Of a stretch of DNA of 64,000 nucleotides, positions 62,502 through 64,000 are shown piece by piece. Numbering within the stretch: position 1 is the stretch's first letter; each line of letters starts with the position of its first letter. Origin of the DNA: Skermanella mucosa. Lineage in GTDB: Bacteria; Pseudomonadota; Alphaproteobacteria; Azospirillales; Azospirillaceae. The stretch lies in NCBI RefSeq assembly GCF_016765655.2, contig NZ_CP086106.1, positions 1,794,501-1,858,500 on the forward strand, in the 5' to 3' direction. The notes beneath the pieces are model-generated. The model was not told the origin of the DNA. It was given only the letters and a program-made list of their open reading frames with translations, and ran no database searches. The position numbers and the translations under genes were made by a program.

Positions 62502-62915
62502 TCAGGCGGAGCGGCGGGCCTGTCGGCCGAGGCGGGCGTGGAGGTCGCGCAGGTACTTGGAATCCATGTCGGTGAACTCGCCCTCAGCGATGTCGGACTT
62601 GAAGTCCAGCAACTCCTGACGGGTGCCCGGCGACAGGGTGTCGTGGGACAGGAGCTCCTCGATCAGCGTCAGGTCGTCGGGATAGCCGCCGGGTCGCCGC
62701 ACGGGGCCGATCTCCAGCGGGTCGTCGTCGGTGAAGGCGCCGTGATAGTCGTCACCGACGGCTCCCGGCGGCGGGACCAGCAGCTCGTTCCAGGTCATCC
62801 CGCTGTCCCGGACCCGCCGGTCGATCTCCCGCGCGCTCGCCAGGGCCTCGGCCTCGTCGGGATCGCCGAGGCGGTCGAGCAAGGCGATGAAGCTGTCGCG
62901 GTCGAGATGGGGCAT
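62502..62915 (-). CDS. Hypothetical acidic protein (137 aa)
   Basis: Not recognised. The ATG at 62915 has GGAGGAG 7 bases upstream, a strong ribosome site, while the frame continues to 63119 without one. The product is acidic and helical (RDSFIALLDRLGDPDEAEAL; ELLDFKSDIAEGEFTDMDSK) with no signal or membrane segment. It converges on the toxin/Cys-cluster pair (12-bp gap) and diverges from yajQ. Confidence 0.75.
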   Translation of the reverse strand: MPHLDRDSFIALLDRLGDPDEAEALASAREIDRRVRDSGMTWNELLVPPPGAVGDDYHGAFTDDDPLEIGPVRRPGGYPDDLTLIEELLSHDTLSPGTRQELLDFKSDIAEGEFTDMDSKYLRDLHARLGRQARRSA

Positions 62916-63069
62916 TCCTGGTCTCCTCCCATAGGGGCCTGCCGGCGGCCATGTCGCTAGCATAGCTGTGATCCGCCGGCGGTCTTTCAACACTCCGTAC
63001 AGTATGGTTTTGCCGTCCGGCGTGCTAGGGTCCGGTCCGATCCGCAAGCACAAGAATACGAGTGGGGCC

Positions 63070-63555
63070 ATGCCGTCGTTCGATATCGTTTCCAAGACCG
63101 AGATTGCCGAAGTCGACAACGCCCTGGACGGGGTGACCCGCGAGATCGGCCAGCGCTACGACTTCAAGGGGTCGCACTGCTCGATCGAGCGCAAGGAGAA
63201 CGAGCTGACCGTCCTGGCCGACGACGACCTGAAGCTGAAGCAGATGCACGAGCTGCTGGTCGTCCATTTCACCCGGCGCAAGCTGGATCCCGGCGCGCTC
63301 GACTACGGCAAGCCGGAGAAGGCGGCCGGCAACACGGTGCGCCAGGTGATCACGGTCAAGCAGGGGATCGACAAGGACCTCGCCAAGCAGATCACCAAGG
63401 CGATCAAGGACAGCAAGATGAAGGTCCAGGCCTCGATCCAGGGTGACGAGCTTCGCGTGAACGGCAAGAAGATCGACGACCTCCAGGCCGCCATCGCGCT
63501 GGTCAAGGGGCTGAAGATCGAGCAGCCGCTGCAATACATCAATTTCCGCGACTGA
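63070..63555 (+). CDS. yajQ: YajQ-family cyclic-di-GMP-binding protein
   Basis: A 161-aa protein of the YajQ/UPF0234 family. It opens MPSFDIVSKTEIAEVDNALD, followed by RYDFKGSHCSIERKENEL and later VITVKQGIDKDLAKQITKAI. Family members bind cyclic di-GMP or nucleic acid through two ferredoxin-like halves. Length is normal (160-163 aa). It converges on the metallophosphoesterase gene. With the diguanylate cyclase and the EAL-like protein it makes three possible c-di-GMP genes in the window. Confidence 0.95.
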   Translation: MPSFDIVSKTEIAEVDNALDGVTREIGQRYDFKGSHCSIERKENELTVLADDDLKLKQMHELLVVHFTRRKLDPGALDYGKPEKAAGNTVRQVITVKQGIDKDLAKQITKAIKDSKMKVQASIQGDELRVNGKKIDDLQAAIALVKGLKIEQPLQYINFRD

Positions 63556-63576
63556 GCACCGCCGGCCCGGAGGGCG

Positions 63577-64000
63577 TCAGGTCGCCAGGAAGCGGCGGCG
63601 GTCGCCCTCCAGCACCAGGCAGGTGAGATGGCCGCTGGCATAGGCCCCGGTGTCGATGCCGATGCGGTTGTTGCGCACCTCCGGCAGGTCGGTGATGGTG
63701 TGCCCGTGGACCACGACCTTGCCGTGGTCGGCGGTCGAGTTCAGGAAATCGTCCCGGATCCACATCATGTCTTCCCTGTCCTGGCGGTTCAGCGGAACGC
63801 CCGGACGCACGCCGGCGTGGGTGAAGAAGTAATCGCCGATGGTCAGGCTGGGCCGCAGATGGTTCAGGAAGCTGACATGGGCGGGCGGGATCACGCGCCG
63901 CAGCTCCTGCTGGGCGAAGGAGATCCGCTCCTCCGGCGTCAGGCCGGAGGGGATCTGGATGCCGTAGCTGTGCAGCGTCGCCATGCCGCCGAACTTGAAC
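63577..64000 (-). CDS. Metallophosphoesterase (serine/threonine phosphatase-like), 3' part
   Basis: The frame is open to the end of the window, so the N-terminus with the first metal ligands (GDxHG, GDxxDRG) is missing. The visible 141 residues include DYFFTHAGVRPGVPLNRQD (metal His), DMMWIRDDFLNS, VVVHGHTITDLPEV (GHT motif) and RIGIDTGAYASGHLTCLVLE. These are the C-terminal hallmarks of PPP-type bacterial phosphatases. The ATG at 63984 is internal, since residues FKFGG continue upstream in frame. Confidence 0.92.
   Translation of the reverse strand, partial: FKFGGMATLHSYGIQIPSGLTPEERISFAQQELRRVIPPAHVSFLNHLRPSLTIGDYFFTHAGVRPGVPLNRQDREDMMWIRDDFLNSTADHGKVVVHGHTITDLPEVRNNRIGIDTGAYASGHLTCLVLEGDRRRFLAT

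Noticed and set aside
1-64000. tRNA or rRNA genes and prophage
   Set aside because: No cloverleaf-like or rRNA sequence, integrase, or phage structural gene was seen in the intergenic gaps.

Overview
The window is a 64 kb piece of a high-GC bacterial chromosome. It has dense coding on both strands, short intergenic gaps and strong purine-rich ribosome binding sites. Gene content points to an alphaproteobacterium, most likely a Rhodospirillales/Azospirillaceae member such as a Skermanella- or Azospirillum-like organism. The pointers are a urtABCDE urea importer, a CheY with CheZ-like phosphatases, many envelope and signalling genes, and lepA, prmA, zapE and yajQ as core markers. This placement is inference; no rRNA or tRNA gene is present to anchor it.

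Layout. 1-6.9 kb: 3' part of lepA, a terminator cluster, a quinone oxidoreductase, a RES/Xre toxin-antitoxin pair, a small ORF, a degenerate EAL-like protein, an SDR enzyme and an exported TPR protein. 6.9-12.1 kb: first copy of a 150-bp dispersed repeat, then a nucleotide-sugar/glycosylation island (two CDP-paratose-epimerase-like SDRs, a glycosyltransferase, a B12-type radical SAM protein). 12.2-17.4 kb: zapE, a PIN-type toxin-antitoxin locus broken at a C8 run, and a large divergent class A penicillin-binding protein. 17.9-24.1 kb: LysR regulator diverging from an old-yellow-enzyme reductase, sulfotransferase, thioesterase, pentapeptide-repeat protein, diguanylate cyclase, second repeat copy and a small unknown gene. 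24.3-32.3 kb: UvrD/PcrA helicase interrupted by a 387-residue intein, an unknown 402-aa protein, prmA and an M24 aminopeptidase. 32.5-36.3 kb: cheY followed by two different CheZ-like proteins, then an Rpn-like nuclease gene with a duplicated 3' fragment. 36.4-42.9 kb: the urea ABC transporter operon and a CBS-domain protein. 43.1-46.6 kb: a three-gene MotA/TolQ/ExbB-type membrane module and a histidine kinase with a pseudo-receiver. 46.7-53.6 kb: a five-gene dipeptide-type ABC importer and a serine hydrolase. 53.6-62.5 kb: an AT-rich island, a glycine-rich repeat protein, a 2281-aa secreted SpvB/RHS polymorphic toxin (seven FG-GAP-like repeats, RHS core, Hint protease domain, NucA/NucB-type DNase tip) and an adjacent Cys-cluster protein that is the best immunity candidate. 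62.5-64 kb: a hypothetical protein, yajQ and the 3' part of a metallophosphoesterase.

The most interesting parts are the RHS-Hint-NucA/NucB toxin locus, the helicase intein, the paired CheZ-like proteins that share a C-terminal CheY-binding-like peptide, the MotA/TolQ/ExbB module with a DUF2135-like partner, and the dispersed palindromic repeat at two convergent gene ends. Signalling is a recurring theme: c-di-GMP (diguanylate cyclase, degenerate EAL, YajQ), chemotaxis and a two-component kinase. Nitrogen scavenging is represented by the urea and peptide importers.
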